Below are positions 20,488 to 28,617 of a DNA stretch of 64,000 bases, piece after piece. Origin of the DNA: Falsiroseomonas oleicola. Lineage in GTDB: Bacteria > Pseudomonadota > Alphaproteobacteria > Acetobacterales > Acetobacteraceae. Below the pieces are notes generated by a model. That model saw only the letters and a list, made by a program, of their open reading frames with translations, made no database searches and had not been told where the DNA came from. The position numbers were made by a program, and so were the translations under genes. Location: positions 186,001 to 250,000 of the forward strand of contig NZ_JAERQM010000005.1 of the NCBI RefSeq assembly GCF_019029495.1, in the 5' to 3' direction. The number at the start of each line of letters is the position of its first letter. Position 1 is the stretch's first letter.

Positions 20488-20635
20488 GCATGTGTTATTT
20501 ACTGTTTCGACGGCACCAATGCGGTGGCAATGCGGCGTCTGCCATGTTGCTGCCGCACAAATAGTTGATCATATCGCGCCCGAAGCCGGCCGCCCCGACC
20601 TGCTTCGCCGCCCAACCCTGAAGGATCCCGATCCG

Positions 20636-21115
20636 ATGACCACCAAGCTCCTCGGCGCGCTTGCCGCCGTGGCCCTGCTCGCTGCCTGCGGCAGCGGCAC
20701 CGAGCAATCCTCCGCCGCGACCGGCGGTGGCGCCGAGACCACCGCCACCGGCCCGCGCCCGGGTAGCCAGGAAGACCTGGTGGCCAATATCGGCGACCGC
20801 GTTTTCTTCGACACGGACCGCGTGACGATCCGCGCCGACCAGCGCACCGTGCTGGACCGTCAGGCCGGCTGGCTGCAGCGCTTCCCGCAGGTGCAGATCG
20901 CCGTGGAAGGCCATGCCGACGAACGCGGCACGCGCGAATACAACCTGGCGCTCGGCCAGCGCCGTGCCAATTCGGCGCGCGACGTGCTGGTGGCCGGCGG
21001 CGTCGCCCCGGCGCGCATCGACACCATCTCCTACGGCAAGGACCGCCCGGCCGCGCTCGGCTCGAACGAGCAGGCCTGGTCGCAGAACCGCCGCGCCGTC
21101 ACGGTGGTGCGCTGA
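20636..21115 (+). CDS. pal: Peptidoglycan-associated lipoprotein Pal
   Basis: Pal (159 residues) anchors the outer membrane to peptidoglycan and binds TolB/TolA. The start MTTKLLGALAAVALLAACG gives a lipobox with Cys18 as the lipidated residue. An Ala/Thr/Gly-rich tether leads to an OmpA-like domain whose peptidoglycan-binding signature is GHADERGTREYNLALGQRR. The ATG at 20636 is fixed by the lipobox. The 148-bp gap after tolB has AT-rich patches (20494-20508, 20559-20574) that could hold an internal promoter for pal, which is often expressed more strongly than tolB. Confidence 0.96.
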   Translation: MTTKLLGALAAVALLAACGSGTEQSSAATGGGAETTATGPRPGSQEDLVANIGDRVFFDTDRVTIRADQRTVLDRQAGWLQRFPQVQIAVEGHADERGTREYNLALGQRRANSARDVLVAGGVAPARIDTISYGKDRPAALGSNEQAWSQNRRAVTVVR

Positions 21116-21260
21116 GCCAATCGGGGGCGGCGCCGGTGACGGCGCCGCGCCCGATCATGGCCGCCTCGATCACGGCAACTTCCCTGGCGTGACCCTGGCC
21201 CCGGATGCGGTGCTGCCGTATCCGGGTCTGGCGTCCCCGGCATGAATGAAGGAGCCCGCC

Positions 21261-22151
21261 ATGCGCCTGATCCGATCCGCCCTGTTCGGCGCCACGATGG
21301 CGATCGCGGCCATGGCGACGCCGCTGCCCGCATCGGCCCAGATGGAAAGCCGCGAAGGCATCGCCCTGCAGAACCAGATCCTGCAGTTGCGGCAGGAGAT
21401 GGAGGTACTGCGCCGCGCCGGCCCCGCCGCCGGCCTGCCGGCACCGCAACCCGCACCTTCCGCCCTCGGCGGCCGGCCCACCGCGCCGGGTGGCGCGCCA
21501 CAGGGCGACCTCGTGGGGTCACTGCTGGAGCGTGTGCAGCGGATGGAGGAAGACCTGCGCAACCTGCGGGGTCGTGCCGACGAAGCCGATTTCCGTGCCC
21601 GCGCTTTGCAGGAAAGGCTGGAGAAGCTGGAAGGCGATATGGATTTCCGCCTGCAGCAGCTTGAAGGGCAGCGCCAGGGCAATGCCGCGCCGCCGGCCCG
21701 CCCCGGCGCGCCGGCTGCCCCGGTGGCCGCCGCCACGCCGCCCCCCGCGCCGCCCGCCGCCGCCCCGCGTACGCCACAGCGCGCCCTGGCCGAGGGCCAG
21801 ACCGCGCTCGGCCGGCGCGACTGGGCCGCCGCCGAGGCCGCGGCGCGGGAGGTGATCGCGGCACGCGACACGGCCCGCGCGCTGGATGCGCAGATCCTGC
21901 TCGGCAATGCCCTGGCGGGAAAGCGCGACTTCGCCGGTGCCGCGGTGGCCTTTGACGATGCCTTCCGCCGCAACCCGCGTGGCAGCCGGGCGCCGGAGGC
22001 CATGGTCGGCGTCGCCAATGCGCTGATCGGCCTGAACAACAACCGCGATGCCTGCGCCCAGCTCAACGACCTGCGCGGCCGTTTCCCCAATCTGAGCGGG
22101 CCGACCGCGACACGCGCGACCGAGGCGCGGCGCCGTGCCCAATGCCGGTGA
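21261..22151 (+). CDS. cpoB: Cell division coordinator CpoB (YbgF)
   Basis: CpoB is a periplasmic protein that couples Tol-Pal outer-membrane constriction to septal peptidoglycan synthesis. The 296-residue product has a signal peptide (MRLIRSALFGATMAIAAMAT, cleaved near ASAQ), an N-terminal coiled coil (NQILQLRQEMEVLRR), a second predicted coil (about 95-135), a Pro/Ala linker and C-terminal TPR repeats (ALAEGQTALGRRDWAAAEAA). ATG 21261 is chosen because AAGGAG ends six bases before it; the ATG at 21246 precedes that Shine-Dalgarno. Confidence 0.93.
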   Translation: MRLIRSALFGATMAIAAMATPLPASAQMESREGIALQNQILQLRQEMEVLRRAGPAAGLPAPQPAPSALGGRPTAPGGAPQGDLVGSLLERVQRMEEDLRNLRGRADEADFRARALQERLEKLEGDMDFRLQQLEGQRQGNAAPPARPGAPAAPVAAATPPPAPPAAAPRTPQRALAEGQTALGRRDWAAAEAAAREVIAARDTARALDAQILLGNALAGKRDFAGAAVAFDDAFRRNPRGSRAPEAMVGVANALIGLNNNRDACAQLNDLRGRFPNLSGPTATRATEARRRAQCR

Positions 22152-22180
22152 TCCGGACGCCGCCGGGGCTGGGTCTAGAG

Positions 22181-22194
22181 ATTATCACGATAAT
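22181..22194. promoter_or_regulatory. Perfect inverted repeat in an AT-rich island before tilS
   Basis: A 14-bp perfect inverted repeat, ATTATC-AC-GATAAT, lies in a 30-bp AT-rich island that stands out from the GC-rich surroundings. It is directly upstream of the TTG 22195 candidate start of tilS. It could be an operator or part of a promoter. If tilS instead starts at GTG 22135, it would be inside the coding region. Confidence 0.35.
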
Positions 22195-23436
22195 TTGAAT
22201 TTAGTAAACGCGCCGCTCTCGGCGCGCGACTTCGACGCCGCCATGGCGCCGCTCGGGCCTTTCGGTCCCTCTCCCTTCCTCATCGCGGGTGTCTCCGGCG
22301 GGCCGCACAGCCTGGCCCTAGCGCTGCTTCTGGCGCGCTGGCTGCGGATGCGTGGCGGGGCGCTGCTGGCGGGCATCGTCGATCACGGGCTGCGGCCGGA
22401 AAGCGCGGCGGAGGCAGCGCGGGTCGCGGCCTGGCTGGCCGGGCAGGGCATCGCCGCCCGCATCCTGTCGCTCGGCCTCGCGCCCGGGGCGGCGGCGCAG
22501 GCGCGGGCGCGGGATGGCCGGCTGGCGGCGCTGCTGGGGCTGGCGGCGGAGGTCGGTGCCGGCTGGGTGGCGCTCGGCCAGCACCGGGCGGACCAGGCGG
22601 AAACCCTGCTGTTGCGGGCGCTGGCTGGCAGCGGGCCGGTGGGGCTGGCCGGCATGGCGGCGGCGCGCACGGCCGGCGCCGCCCTGCTGATCCGCCCCCT
22701 GCTCGGCGTGGCGCCGGCGCGGCTGGAGGCGGTGGTGGCGGCGGCCGGCCTCGTGCCGCTGCGAGACCCTTCCAATGCCGATCCGCGCTTCACCCGCGCC
22801 CGGCTGCGGGCGGCGCTGGCCGATCCGGCGGGGCAGGGGGCAGGGGTCGCGGCGCTGGAGGCCGCCGCCGATGCCTTCGCCCGCCGCCGCCAAGCCCAGG
22901 ATTCGGTCGTGGCGGCGCGGCTGGCGGCGGCGGCGACCATTTCCGAGCACGGCTTCGTCCGCATCGATATGAAGGCGCTCGGCCAGGATGCCCTGGGCGC
23001 GGCGGCCCTTGCCGGGCTGGTCCGGATGGTCGCGGGCGCCGCCTATGCGCCCTCCATCACCGCCGTCAGGGGCCTGCTGGCGCGGGGCGCGGGCACGCTC
23101 GGGGGGGCACGGCTGGTGCGCGGCGGGCTGCTGCTGCGGGAGGCTGCGGCGATGGCGCCGGCGATTCCCGCGCGGGACGGGGCGCTGTGGGATGGGCGCT
23201 TCCGGCTGAGTGGCAGCGCGCCGCCCGGGCTGATGCTGGGCGCGCTGGGCGCGCTGGGCGCGGCGGCGGCCGGCATGGCGCGCCCGGCCGGGCTGCCGGC
23301 GGCGGTGGCACGGACCCTGCCGGCGCTCTGGCGTGACACTGTGCTGGTCGCCGTGCCCGCACTGGCCTATCCTTCTTCCGACATCCGCCTCGGCATCCGG
23401 CTGCGCTTCGCGCCGCTGGCCGGCGCGGCGGGGTGA
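22195..23436 (+). CDS. tilS: tRNA(Ile)-lysidine synthase TilS with variant motifs
   Basis: TilS modifies the CAU anticodon of tRNA-Ile2 with lysine, using ATP. The protein has the N-type PP-loop region, IVDHGLRPES and RADQAETLLLRALAGSG, followed by a degenerate C-terminal part. Two core motifs are altered: SGGPHS where SGGxDS is expected (residues 34-39 from TTG 22195), and GQHRADQ where HHxDDQ is usual. The start is uncertain. GTG 22135 is the longest, TTG 22195 follows the AT-rich island, and ATG 22243 would cut the conserved N-terminus. No candidate has a good Shine-Dalgarno. Position before ftsH matches many bacteria. Confidence 0.85.
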   Translation: MNLVNAPLSARDFDAAMAPLGPFGPSPFLIAGVSGGPHSLALALLLARWLRMRGGALLAGIVDHGLRPESAAEAARVAAWLAGQGIAARILSLGLAPGAAAQARARDGRLAALLGLAAEVGAGWVALGQHRADQAETLLLRALAGSGPVGLAGMAAARTAGAALLIRPLLGVAPARLEAVVAAAGLVPLRDPSNADPRFTRARLRAALADPAGQGAGVAALEAAADAFARRRQAQDSVVAARLAAAATISEHGFVRIDMKALGQDALGAAALAGLVRMVAGAAYAPSITAVRGLLARGAGTLGGARLVRGGLLLREAAAMAPAIPARDGALWDGRFRLSGSAPPGLMLGALGALGAAAAGMARPAGLPAAVARTLPALWRDTVLVAVPALAYPSSDIRLGIRLRFAPLAGAAG

Positions 23437-23578
23437 GGCCGGTTGGCCGGGGTCCATTCGCGTGGTTGCATTTAACGGGATGGAAGCCGGCCTGGTCGCA
23501 CCTATCTGTGAGTGTGTGGCGGCCCATTCTTCGCGGGCTGGCGAAGTTCATCCGGGTTAGCCCCAAAGGGATGCAAAC

Positions 23579-25504
23579 GTGAATAATTTTGGCCGGAATC
23601 TGGCGCTGTGGGTCATCGTGGCGCTGCTGCTGGTGGCGCTGTTCAACCTGTTCCAGCCATCGAATGGCGGCACCCGGGCGGCGCAACAGGTCGCCTATTC
23701 GGATTTCCTGAATGAGGTGAATGCCGGCCATGTCCGGGATGTCACCATCCAGGGCCGCACCGTCACCGGCCAGCTCAGCGACGGGCGCAGCTTCTCAACC
23801 TTCACGCCGGAAGACCCGCAGCTGGTCAGCCGCCTGACGGATAAGGGCGTGCGCGTGGTGGCGCGGCCGGAGGAGTCGGACGTCAATCCGCTGTTCCAGA
23901 TCCTGATCTCCTGGTTCCCGATGCTGCTGCTGATCGGCGTCTGGATCTTCTTCATGCGCCAGATGCAGGGCGGCGGCGGCCGGGCCATGGGTTTTGGGAA
24001 ATCCAAGGCCAAGCTGCTGACCGAGAAGCAGGGCCGCGTCACCTTCGACGACGTCGCGGGCATCGAGGAAGCGAAGTCCGAACTCGAGGAGATCGTGGAA
24101 TTCCTCCGCGACCCCCAGAAGTTCCAGCGGCTGGGCGGCAAGATTCCGAAGGGCGTGCTGCTGGTCGGCCCCCCCGGCACCGGCAAGACGCTGCTGGCGC
24201 GCTCCATCGCCGGCGAGGCCAACGTGCCCTTCTTCACCATCTCGGGCTCCGACTTCGTCGAGATGTTCGTGGGCGTTGGCGCCAGCCGCGTGCGCGACAT
24301 GTTCGAGCAGGGCAAGAAGAACGCCCCCTGCATCATCTTCATCGACGAAATCGATGCCGTGGGCCGTCACCGCGGCGCCGGCCTCGGCGGCGGCAATGAT
24401 GAGCGTGAGCAGACGCTGAACCAGATGCTGGTGGAGATGGACGGCTTCGAGTCGAACGAGGGCGTCATCATCATCGCCGCGACCAACCGGCCGGACGTGC
24501 TGGACCCCGCCCTGCTGCGCCCGGGCCGCTTCGACCGCCAGGTCGTGGTGCCGAACCCCGACGTGAACGGCCGCGAGAAGATCCTCCGGGTCCATATGCG
24601 CAAGGTGCCGCTGGCGTCTGACGTGGAGCCGAAGACCATCGCGCGCGGCACGCCGGGCTTCTCGGGCGCCGACCTCGCCAACCTGGTAAACGAGGCGGCG
24701 CTGCTGGCGGCCCGCACCGGGCGCCGGACCGTCGGCATGGCGGAGTTCGAGGCGGCCAAGGACAAGGTCATGATGGGTGCGGAGCGCCGCAGCCTGGTCA
24801 TGTCCGAGGATGAGAAGCGGATGACCGCCTATCACGAGGCCGGCCACGCCCTGGTCGCGATGCATGAGCCGGAATGCGACCCCGTCCACAAGGCCACCAT
24901 CATCCCGCGCGGTCGCGCGCTGGGCCTGGTGATGTCCCTGCCGGCCGGTGACCGCTATTCCAAGCACAAGTCCAAGATGAAGGCCGAGCTCGCCATGGCG
25001 ATGGGCGGCCGGGTCGCCGAAGAGCTTATCTTCGGCCCGGACAAGGTCTCCAACGGCGCCTCAGGCGACATCAAGATGGCGACCGACATGGCCCGCCGGA
25101 TGGTGACCGAATGGGGCATGTCCGAGAATCTCGGCATGATCGCCTATGGCTCGAACGACCAGGAAGTGTTCCTCGGCCATAGCGTGACGCAGTCGAAGAA
25201 CCTGTCGGAGGAAACCGCCCGGAAGATCGACGGCGAAATCCGCAGCATCATCGACGGCGCCTATGCCCGCGCCACCAAGGTGCTGTCGGAGAATGTCGAC
25301 GAGCTGCACCTGCTGGCCAAGGGCCTGCTGGAGCACGAGACCATCTCCGGCGACGAGATCAAGCTCATCATCAAGGGCGAGCCGATCGTCCGGGTCCGCC
25401 CGGATGAGCCGGTGAACCAGGGCCGTGGCAGCGTGCCGACCAGCGGCCGGCCAACGCCGCGTCCCAGCGCCGGTCCGGGGCTTTCGCCGCAGCCGGGCGT
25501 CTGA
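23579..25504 (+). CDS. ftsH: ATP-dependent zinc metalloprotease FtsH
   Basis: FtsH (641 residues) is the membrane-anchored AAA+ protease that degrades short-lived and damaged proteins, including LpxC and sigma-32 in other bacteria. Two N-terminal transmembrane segments (about 8-25 and 104-126) flank a periplasmic domain. Then come Walker A GPPGTGKT (197-204), Walker [10 protein letters not shown] (252-260), the second region of homology ([19 protein letters not shown]) and the zinc site HEAGH (419-423). The C-terminal tail is Pro/Ser/Gly-rich. The start is GTG 23579 with AAAGGG eight bases upstream. Confidence 0.98.
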   Translation: MNNFGRNLALWVIVALLLVALFNLFQPSNGGTRAAQQVAYSDFLNEVNAGHVRDVTIQGRTVTGQLSDGRSFSTFTPEDPQLVSRLTDKGVRVVARPEESDVNPLFQILISWFPMLLLIGVWIFFMRQMQGGGGRAMGFGKSKAKLLTEKQGRVTFDDVAGIEEAKSELEEIVEFLRDPQKFQRLGGKIPKGVLLVGPPGTGKTLLARSIAGEANVPFFTISGSDFVEMFVGVGASRVRDMFEQGKKNAPCIIFIDEIDAVGRHRGAGLGGGNDEREQTLNQMLVEMDGFESNEGVIIIAATNRPDVLDPALLRPGRFDRQVVVPNPDVNGREKILRVHMRKVPLASDVEPKTIARGTPGFSGADLANLVNEAALLAARTGRRTVGMAEFEAAKDKVMMGAERRSLVMSEDEKRMTAYHEAGHALVAMHEPECDPVHKATIIPRGRALGLVMSLPAGDRYSKHKSKMKAELAMAMGGRVAEELIFGPDKVSNGASGDIKMATDMARRMVTEWGMSENLGMIAYGSNDQEVFLGHSVTQSKNLSEETARKIDGEIRSIIDGAYARATKVLSENVDELHLLAKGLLEHETISGDEIKLIIKGEPIVRVRPDEPVNQGRGSVPTSGRPTPRPSAGPGLSPQPGV

Positions 25505-25527
25505 ACCGCCTTTTCACCAGTCGCTGG

Positions 25528-25551
25528 AACGGCCCGCCTCGGCGGGCCGTT
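25528..25551 (+). terminator. Strong hairpin terminator after ftsH
   Basis: Perfect inverted repeat AACGGCCCGCC (25528-25538) and GGCGGGCCGTT (25541-25551) with a 2-nt centre, followed by TCG, 24 bp after the ftsH stop. Eleven GC-rich base pairs ending in AA/TT suit an intrinsic terminator, although the T tract is short. It would separate ftsH from folP. Confidence 0.7.
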
Positions 25552-25633
25552 TCGATTCCAGCCATAGAGTGCTTGGACCACCTGCCCGGCCGGGGCATCG
25601 TTCCCGGCCGGTGCCATTGGGGAACCCCGAGTC

Positions 25634-26689
25634 GTGAATGAAACATGGGTCGAGCCGCTCGGGCTGGTCGATGGCCAGGCGGCCGCCGCGGCGCTGGCGG
25701 TGGACCTTGCCCTGCCACTGGCGGGTGGGCCGCTGGCCTTCACCCTGGTGCGGCTGATCGGCGCGGATGTGCCGCCCACCCCGCTGCCGCTCTCCGATGT
25801 GCCGGAGGCCTGGCAGGCGAAGGTGCTGGCCCTGACCCGGCCGCTTCCGCGCTTCGCCGGGCTGGAAATGCCCTGCGAGGCCGGTCGGCCGCTGGTGATG
25901 GGCATCATCAACGTCACGCCCGACAGTTTCTCGGATGGCGGGCGCGGCGTGGCGGAATCGATCGCCGCCGGCCATGCCATGCTGGAGGCCGGGGCCGACC
26001 TGCTGGATATCGGCGGGGAGAGCACGCGCCCCGGCTCCAACCCCGTGCCGCCGGAGGAGGAATGCCGGCGCGTGCTGCCGGTGATCCGTGAATTGGCCAA
26101 GGCCGCGACCATCAGCGTCGATACCCGCAATGCGGCGACCATGCTGGCGGCGCTGGAAGCAGGCGCGGAGATCGTCAACGACATCACGGCGCTGCGCCAC
26201 GACCCGGCGGCGGCCCGCGTTTTGGCGCGGTCGGAGGCCAGCGTGATCCTGATGCACATGCTGGGGGAGGACCCCCGCACCATGCAGCAGGACCCGCGCT
26301 ATGGCGATGTGGCGCTGGAGGTGGCGCAGTTCCTGGCCGATCGGGTGGCAGCGGCCGAACGGCTGGGCCTGCCGCGCGACAGGCTGGCGATCGACCCCGG
26401 CATCGGCTTCGGCAAGCGCGTGCCGCACAACCTGGCGCTGATCGAGCGCCTGCCGCTGCTGGCCGGCATCGGCTGCCCCATCGTCTTCGGCGCCAGCCGC
26501 AAGCGCTTCCTCGGCACGCTGGCCGGCGTCGAGACGCCGTCGCGGCGCGTCGCCGCCTCGGTCGCCGCGGCGCTGGCGGGGGGGGCGCGGGGGGCGGCGA
26601 TGTTGCGGGTGCATGATGTGGCGGAAACGGCGCAGGCGCTGGCCGTCTGGCAGGGCCTGTCCGGCGGTGCGGAGGAGGACGAGGACTGA
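25634..26689 (+). CDS. folP: Dihydropteroate synthase
   Basis: FolP condenses 7,8-dihydropterin pyrophosphate with p-aminobenzoate in folate synthesis and is the sulfonamide target. The TIM-barrel signature MGIINVTPDSFSDGG occurs at residues 89-103, followed by DIGGESTRPGS, ISVDTRNA, NDITALRHD and IDPGIGFGK. At 351 residues it is longer than the usual 270-290, because about 85 residues precede the barrel. The start is GTG 25634. The gene stands alone, with a terminator before it and a 193-bp gap after it. Confidence 0.96.
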   Translation: MNETWVEPLGLVDGQAAAAALAVDLALPLAGGPLAFTLVRLIGADVPPTPLPLSDVPEAWQAKVLALTRPLPRFAGLEMPCEAGRPLVMGIINVTPDSFSDGGRGVAESIAAGHAMLEAGADLLDIGGESTRPGSNPVPPEEECRRVLPVIRELAKAATISVDTRNAATMLAALEAGAEIVNDITALRHDPAAARVLARSEASVILMHMLGEDPRTMQQDPRYGDVALEVAQFLADRVAAAERLGLPRDRLAIDPGIGFGKRVPHNLALIERLPLLAGIGCPIVFGASRKRFLGTLAGVETPSRRVAASVAAALAGGARGAAMLRVHDVAETAQALAVWQGLSGGAEEDED

Positions 26690-26753
26690 CCGCGCGGGTC
26701 CCTGGGCGCCGGGACCAGGCGGCGGATTTTCGGGTTGTCTTCGAAAGGCGGTT

Positions 26754-26786
26754 CGGTTACGCGAAAAACGGTATGTTCCGTAACCG
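26754..26786. promoter_or_regulatory. Inverted repeat CGGTTACG-N17-CGTAACCG
   Basis: A perfect 8-bp inverted repeat with a 17-bp spacer sits in the 193-bp gap between folP and the next gene, about 97 bp before that gene's ATG. Arm centres are 25 bp apart. The spacer is AT-richer than its surroundings. It may be an operator or a stem-loop; nothing in the window identifies a partner protein. Confidence 0.4.
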
Positions 26787-26882
26787 GGCCAGCCCACGGC
26801 GCGCAGGAGTGCCACCGGCCCAGGCCCGACCCAATGCGCCGCCACGACGCGGCATGGGCCGCCACAGCGCAGGGAGCCCGGC

Positions 26883-28541
26883 ATGACGCCGCTCAGCCTT
26901 CGCCTTTTCATCCTCCCTTGCCTGCTGTTGGCCAGCCCCGCGCGCGCCGAATGGCGTGTGCCGGATTGCACCGCTCTCGTGCGATGGGCGGAACAGGTGA
27001 ACCAGCATGCCGGCCTCACCCTGCGGCTCGGCGGGCGCGGCATTGGTGAACAGGTCCTGCCTGGCCTGATGCGCGCGCCGGTCACGACCGAGACCTTCGG
27101 AAAGCCGGTGGAGGATTGGACGGAGGCGGAGGCCCAGGAGGCCGGGCGCATCATTGGCCGGTGTTCGATGCAGCCGGAGGGCCGGAGCCAGCGCAACCTT
27201 CTCGGCCAGGCGGGCCAGATCGCGCAGCAGACCCAGTGGCTGCTGACCCAGCGCGGCCGCAGCCGGCGGGCGCTGACCCAGGCGCTGGCCGAGCTGGAAG
27301 CCCAGCCCTTCGCGCCGCAGATCATGCCCTTCCTCGCGGCGCTGCCCGCCGCGGGCAACCCGGCCGGCTACCGGATGGCGATGGCCACCCTGCGCGGCAT
27401 GCCGCCAGCCCTCATCCGGCCGGCGCGGGCCGCAGTGGGAAGCGTGCCCTTTCTTCTGCCCCCCGACATCGATTCGCTGCTGCGCCCGGCGGTGGAGGCG
27501 CAGCTTGCCAGCCGTCGGGTCGCGCTGCGCCAGTCGCTGATCGACGCCCTGGCCGAGCTGCCCGGTCGCCCTGACGGGCTGGTTCAACTCGATCGGGGTC
27601 CGCCGCCGGCGCTGCGCGACGCGCTGGATGAGGCGGGCCGCGCGGCCCTGGCCGAGGCGACGGCGGCACGGCGCCTGGCGATCCTGGTGGAAATCGAAAA
27701 GACGCTGGAAGAACGGATCGCGGCGGCGCCCGCCGATGCCGATGGCTTCCTATGGCTTGCCGCCCTGTCCGATGACTCTGCTTATGCCGCCCTGCCGGAG
27801 GTCCGGCGGGCGGCGCTGGATGCGACCATCGCCGCCCGCGCCGCACCGCTCGCCCCCGTCGCGGCGGAGGCGGCCCTGGCGGAGATCGCGGCCCTGCCGC
27901 GGGATATGAACCGGCTGCCGCGAGCCCTGCACCTGATGCAGGAGGTCACGGCGGGGCTGGAACGGCATGGTGGCGCGGAGTTGGCGCGGCGCTTCGCCGC
28001 GGAATCGCGGCAGGCGGTGACGGCCCTGGCCGATGCCGCCCTGCCGGCCTTCGTGGCCTTCCTGGAAAGCCGCCCGGCCGATGAGACCACGCTCCGGAAC
28101 CTGGGGCGACCGCCCCGCTTCCTGCGTGACCTGGTGGAGGCCCTGCCGGAGGCCGGCGGCCGCTACCAGGCGGTGATCGCCGCCCGCCAGCAGACGATCG
28201 CGAATGAACTCGCCGCCGCCGCCGCCGCCGAACATGCCAGGCAGGAGGCGGCGCGGGCCGCGCGGGCGGCGGAGGTCGCGGCGGAAGCGGCGCGGGAGGC
28301 CGGGCCGCTCATCGGGCGCCGCTACCGGGCGCTGGATGGCACGCTGGAACTGGAATTCCTCGATGCGACCCGGGTGCTGGCGACCCATGCCGGCCGCGAC
28401 CTGACCGTGGCCGGCAGCTATGAGGAGATTGCCGGCAACCGCGTCATCATCACCCTGCCGGAGCAGAATTTCGTGGTCACCCGGGCCGGAAAGCGGCTGG
28501 ATGGCGGCCGGCTGGTGCTGGAGCGCATGGCGACGCCCTGA
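26883..28541 (+). CDS. Secreted protein of unknown function, helical with C-terminal beta domain
   Basis: I do not recognise this 552-residue protein. It begins with a clear signal peptide (MTPLSLRLFILPCLLLASPA, cleavage likely after RA at 22), so it is probably periplasmic. The body is rich in Ala, Arg, Leu and Glu and looks largely alpha-helical. An Ala-rich charged segment at about 440-480 may be a coiled coil. The last 70 residues (GRRYRALDGTLELEFLDATR onwards, ending GGRLVLERM) look like a small beta-strand domain. Two early cysteines (in VPDCTAL and IIGRCSM) could form a disulfide. It lies between folP and glmM. A lysozyme-inhibitor-like or envelope-stress role cannot be argued from sequence alone. 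Confidence 0.8.
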   Translation: MTPLSLRLFILPCLLLASPARAEWRVPDCTALVRWAEQVNQHAGLTLRLGGRGIGEQVLPGLMRAPVTTETFGKPVEDWTEAEAQEAGRIIGRCSMQPEGRSQRNLLGQAGQIAQQTQWLLTQRGRSRRALTQALAELEAQPFAPQIMPFLAALPAAGNPAGYRMAMATLRGMPPALIRPARAAVGSVPFLLPPDIDSLLRPAVEAQLASRRVALRQSLIDALAELPGRPDGLVQLDRGPPPALRDALDEAGRAALAEATAARRLAILVEIEKTLEERIAAAPADADGFLWLAALSDDSAYAALPEVRRAALDATIAARAAPLAPVAAEAALAEIAALPRDMNRLPRALHLMQEVTAGLERHGGAELARRFAAESRQAVTALADAALPAFVAFLESRPADETTLRNLGRPPRFLRDLVEALPEAGGRYQAVIAARQQTIANELAAAAAAEHARQEAARAARAAEVAAEAAREAGPLIGRRYRALDGTLELEFLDATRVLATHAGRDLTVAGSYEEIAGNRVIITLPEQNFVVTRAGKRLDGGRLVLERMATP

Positions 28542-28594
28542 CCGGCGCTTCCCTCACGGGTGCCACCCCAACGGGCGGCGATGTCAAAGCGCGA

Positions 28595-28617
28595 TGCGGT
28601 CGTTATAACCGACCGCA
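28595..28617 (+). promoter_or_regulatory. Inverted repeat ending at the glmM start codon
   Basis: TGCGGTCG (28595-28602) and CGACCGCA (28610-28617) form a perfect 8-bp inverted repeat around TTATAAC; with its neighbours the centre reads GTTATAAC, itself palindromic. The right arm ends with the A of the glmM ATG. In RNA the hairpin would cover the translation start; in DNA the symmetric site could be an operator. Confidence 0.55.

Noticed and set aside
20547-20576. Possible sigma-70 promoter for pal (TTGCTG and an AT-rich -10 area)
   Set aside because: The -10 match is poor at 16-18 bp spacing. Mentioned under pal as a possibility but not listed as a promoter.
23571-23582. Mini-ORF ATG-CAA-ACG-TGA overlapping the ftsH start
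   Set aside because: AAAGGG is adjacent to this ATG and so too close to serve it; it is well spaced for GTG 23579. Most likely chance.
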